The notes under the pieces were generated by a model, which searched no databases, was not told where the DNA came from, and saw only the letters and a list, made by a program, of their open reading frames with translations. Positions 4,816 through 6,408 of a stretch of 6,408 nucleotides of DNA are shown one piece after another. The stretch comes from DATLFQ01 sp035540915 (GTDB lineage: Bacteria > Actinomycetota > Acidimicrobiia > Acidimicrobiales > GCA-2861595), in the NCBI GenBank assembly GCA_035540915.1, contig DATLFQ010000093.1:1-6408 (forward strand), written 5' to 3'. Position 1 is the stretch's first letter; every line of letters starts with the position of its first letter. The translations under genes and the position numbers were made by a program.

Positions 4816-6408
4816 TCAGGCAGGGGTGACGACGGCGAGGAGGTCGCCGGAGGCGACGGTGTCGCCCTCGTGGGTGCGGACCTCGGCGACGGTGCCGGCG
4901 ACGTCGGCGGCCACGTTGGTCTCCATCTTCATGGCTTCGAGCACGCACACGGTCTGGCCGGCCTCGACGGCGTCGCCCACGTCGACCAGCACGCGCAGCA
5001 CGGTGCCCTGCATGGGGGCCACCACCTGGCCGGCCCCTGCCGGCGCACCGCCGCCACCCCCAGCCCCGCCGTCGCGGGCGACCCGGCGCCGGCCGGGGCG
5101 GGGGACGTCCCCGGCCCCCGGGGAGGCGTCGGGCACCCAGAGGCGGACGCGGTGGCGCCGGCCGTCGACCTCGACGTCCACCTCCCGCGCCACCTGGCCG
5201 GCGCCGGCGGGCGGCTCCGGCGCCGCGGCCGGTGCCGCGACGGCGGCCAGGTCCACCGACCGCTCCACCCAGGTCGTGGTGTGGGCGACGGCTGCGAAGT
5301 CGGGGTGCGCCAGGATCGCCGCATGGGCCGGCAGGGTGGTGGCGACGCCGGTCACCGTGGTCTCGCTCACGGCCCGCAGCATCCGGCGCCGGGCCGCCTC
5401 CCGGTCCGGCGCCCACACGACCAGCTTGGCCACGAGGTTGTCGTAGTCGGGGGTGACGGCGTCACCGGCCTCGTAGCCGGCATCGACCCGGACGCCCGGA
5501 CCGCCGGGCCAGCGCACGGTCGTGAGTCGGCCGGGCGTCGGCAGGAAGCGGCCGCCGGCCGGGTCCTCGGCGTTGACGCGGCACTCGATGGCGTGGCCCC
5601 GCACCTGCACGCCGGCCTGGTCGAACGGGAGCGGCTCGCCGGCGGCCAGGCGCAGCTGCAGCTCCACCAGGTCCAGGCCGGTCACCAACTCGGTCACCGG
5701 GTGCTCGACCTGCAGCCGGGTGTTCATCTCGAGGAACCAGAAACGGTTGTCCTGGTAGAGGAATTCGACCGTGCCCGCATTGGTGTAGCGGCAGGCCGCG
5801 GTGATCGCGACCGCTGCGTCGCCCATCTTGCGGAGGACCTCGGCGGGCAGGCCAGGGGCGGGGCTCTCCTCCAGGAGCTTCTGGTGGCGGCGCTGGGCCG
5901 TGCAGTCGCGCGTCCCCAGGTGGACGACCGCCCCGTGGTTGTCGGCCAGCACCTGCACCTCCACGTGGCGCGGCGCCTCCAGGTGTCGCTCCACGTAGCA
6001 CTCGTCGCGCCCGAAGGCAGCACCTGCCTCGCGCCGCGCCGCCTCGAGCGCGGGCCCGGCGCCGGCCGGCGCGTCGACGACACGCATCCCACGTCCGCCA
6101 CCGCCGTGGGCCGCCTTGATGGCGACCGGCCAGCCGTGCTCCTCCGCGAAGGCCACCACCTCGGCGGCGTCGGTGACCGGGTCGGCGCGCCCGGGGACCG
6201 GCGCCACGCCGGCCCGCTCGGCCGCTGCCCGGGCCCGCAGCTTGTCGCCCATGGTCTCCATCGCCTGCGCCGGGGGACCGACGAAGGCCAGCCCGGCGGC
6301 GCGCACGGCGGCGGCGAAGTCCGGGCGCTCGGCCAGGAACCCGTAGCCGGGGTGCACGGCGCCCGCCCCCGCCCGCCCGGCGGAGGCGATGGAGACCATG
6401 GGCGACAA
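4816..6408 (-). CDS. Acyl-CoA carboxylase alpha subunit (biotin carboxylase + biotin carrier), 5' end outside window
   Basis: The visible 531 codons are in frame to the window edge (the edge codon is TTG, read as Leu, not a start). By comparison with relatives about 70 N-terminal residues are missing. Residues below count from the edge. The biotin carboxylase part shows HPGYGFLAE (19-27), ATP-grasp lysine 98 with GGGGRG (102-107), and the catalytic stretch EMNTRLQVEHPVTE (227-240) with Arg231. A biotin carboxylase C-terminal domain follows to about 385. Next comes an Ala/Pro/Gly-rich linker with a small DVEVDGRRHRVRLWV strand region (411-425), then a biotinyl domain (about 461-530) with EAMKMET and biotin-accepting Lys494. 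It uses ATP and bicarbonate to carboxylate its own biotin, for transfer by a separate beta subunit to acetyl-, propionyl- or another acyl-CoA. The short linker fits mycobacterial AccA3-type subunits better than methylcrotonyl-CoA carboxylase. No beta subunit is in the window, so the substrate is open. Confidence 0.94.
   Translation of the reverse strand: MSPMVSIASAGRAGAGAVHPGYGFLAERPDFAAAVRAAGLAFVGPPAQAMETMGDKLRARAAAERAGVAPVPGRADPVTDAAEVVAFAEEHGWPVAIKAAHGGGGRGMRVVDAPAGAGPALEAARREAGAAFGRDECYVERHLEAPRHVEVQVLADNHGAVVHLGTRDCTAQRRHQKLLEESPAPGLPAEVLRKMGDAAVAITAACRYTNAGTVEFLYQDNRFWFLEMNTRLQVEHPVTELVTGLDLVELQLRLAAGEPLPFDQAGVQVRGHAIECRVNAEDPAGGRFLPTPGRLTTVRWPGGPGVRVDAGYEAGDAVTPDYDNLVAKLVVWAPDREAARRRMLRAVSETTVTGVATTLPAHAAILAHPDFAAVAHTTTWVERSVDLAAVAAPAAAPEPPAGAGQVAREVDVEVDGRRHRVRLWVPDASPGAGDVPRPGRRRVARDGGAGGGGGAPAGAGQVVAPMQGTVLRVLVDVGDAVEAGQTVCVLEAMKMETNVAADVAGTVAEVRTHEGDTVASGDLLAVVTPA

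Noticed and set aside
5101..5500. Possible frameshift or insertion in the carboxylase linker, because of an Arg/Gly/Ala-rich stretch
   Set aside because: The frame is continuous, and low-complexity linkers before the biotinyl domain are normal in actinobacterial alpha subunits.

Overview
The window is very GC-rich bacterial chromosomal DNA (roughly three quarters G+C by eye). All seven genes whose stop is visible end in TGA, and most start without a clear Shine-Dalgarno site. The gene content points to a high-GC actinobacterium: an acyl-CoA carboxylase alpha subunit with a fused biotin domain, a rhodanese/MoeB fusion, and a flavoprotein like mycobacterial LpdA. A deep lineage such as Acidimicrobiia would fit, but that is inference. 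No phage, insertion sequence, CRISPR, tRNA or rRNA is visible.

Layout. Positions 1-1170 are leftward: a flavin nitroreductase-like gene (589-1170) overlaps an SRPBCC-domain gene (152-592) by four bases (GTGA). A promoter-like sequence over the SRPBCC stop codon precedes the cut-off beginning of another leftward gene (1-79). Divergent from these, 1211-2371 encodes a rhodanese domain followed by a MoeB/ThiF adenylyltransferase, with a strong hairpin right after its stop. The 197 bases that follow hold a 16-bp palindrome and possible remains of a leftward reading frame. Then comes a small leftward helix-turn-helix gene (2569-2793), divergent from an LpdA-like flavoprotein gene (2843-4207). The two are separated by a perfect 9+3+9 bp palindrome that looks like an operator over both promoters. 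A leftward GNAT acetyltransferase (4266-4727) follows, and then a leftward acyl-CoA carboxylase alpha gene (4816 to beyond the window).

How the genes relate. Most are housekeeping or redox functions: sulfur transfer for cofactor or thio-modification, flavin redox chemistry, and production of carboxylated acyl-CoA. The best regulatory unit is the small HTH protein with its palindrome and the divergent reductase, which suggests autoregulation and control of the reductase. The least expected structure is a pair of 54-base imperfect inverted repeats (42 of 54 identical, with a 14-base exact core) bracketing the acetyltransferase gene. Each copy contains a hairpin, and one overlaps the gene's stop codon. 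They could be a lineage-specific terminator/repeat family or the ends of a single-gene cassette. I see no clearly new multi-gene system.
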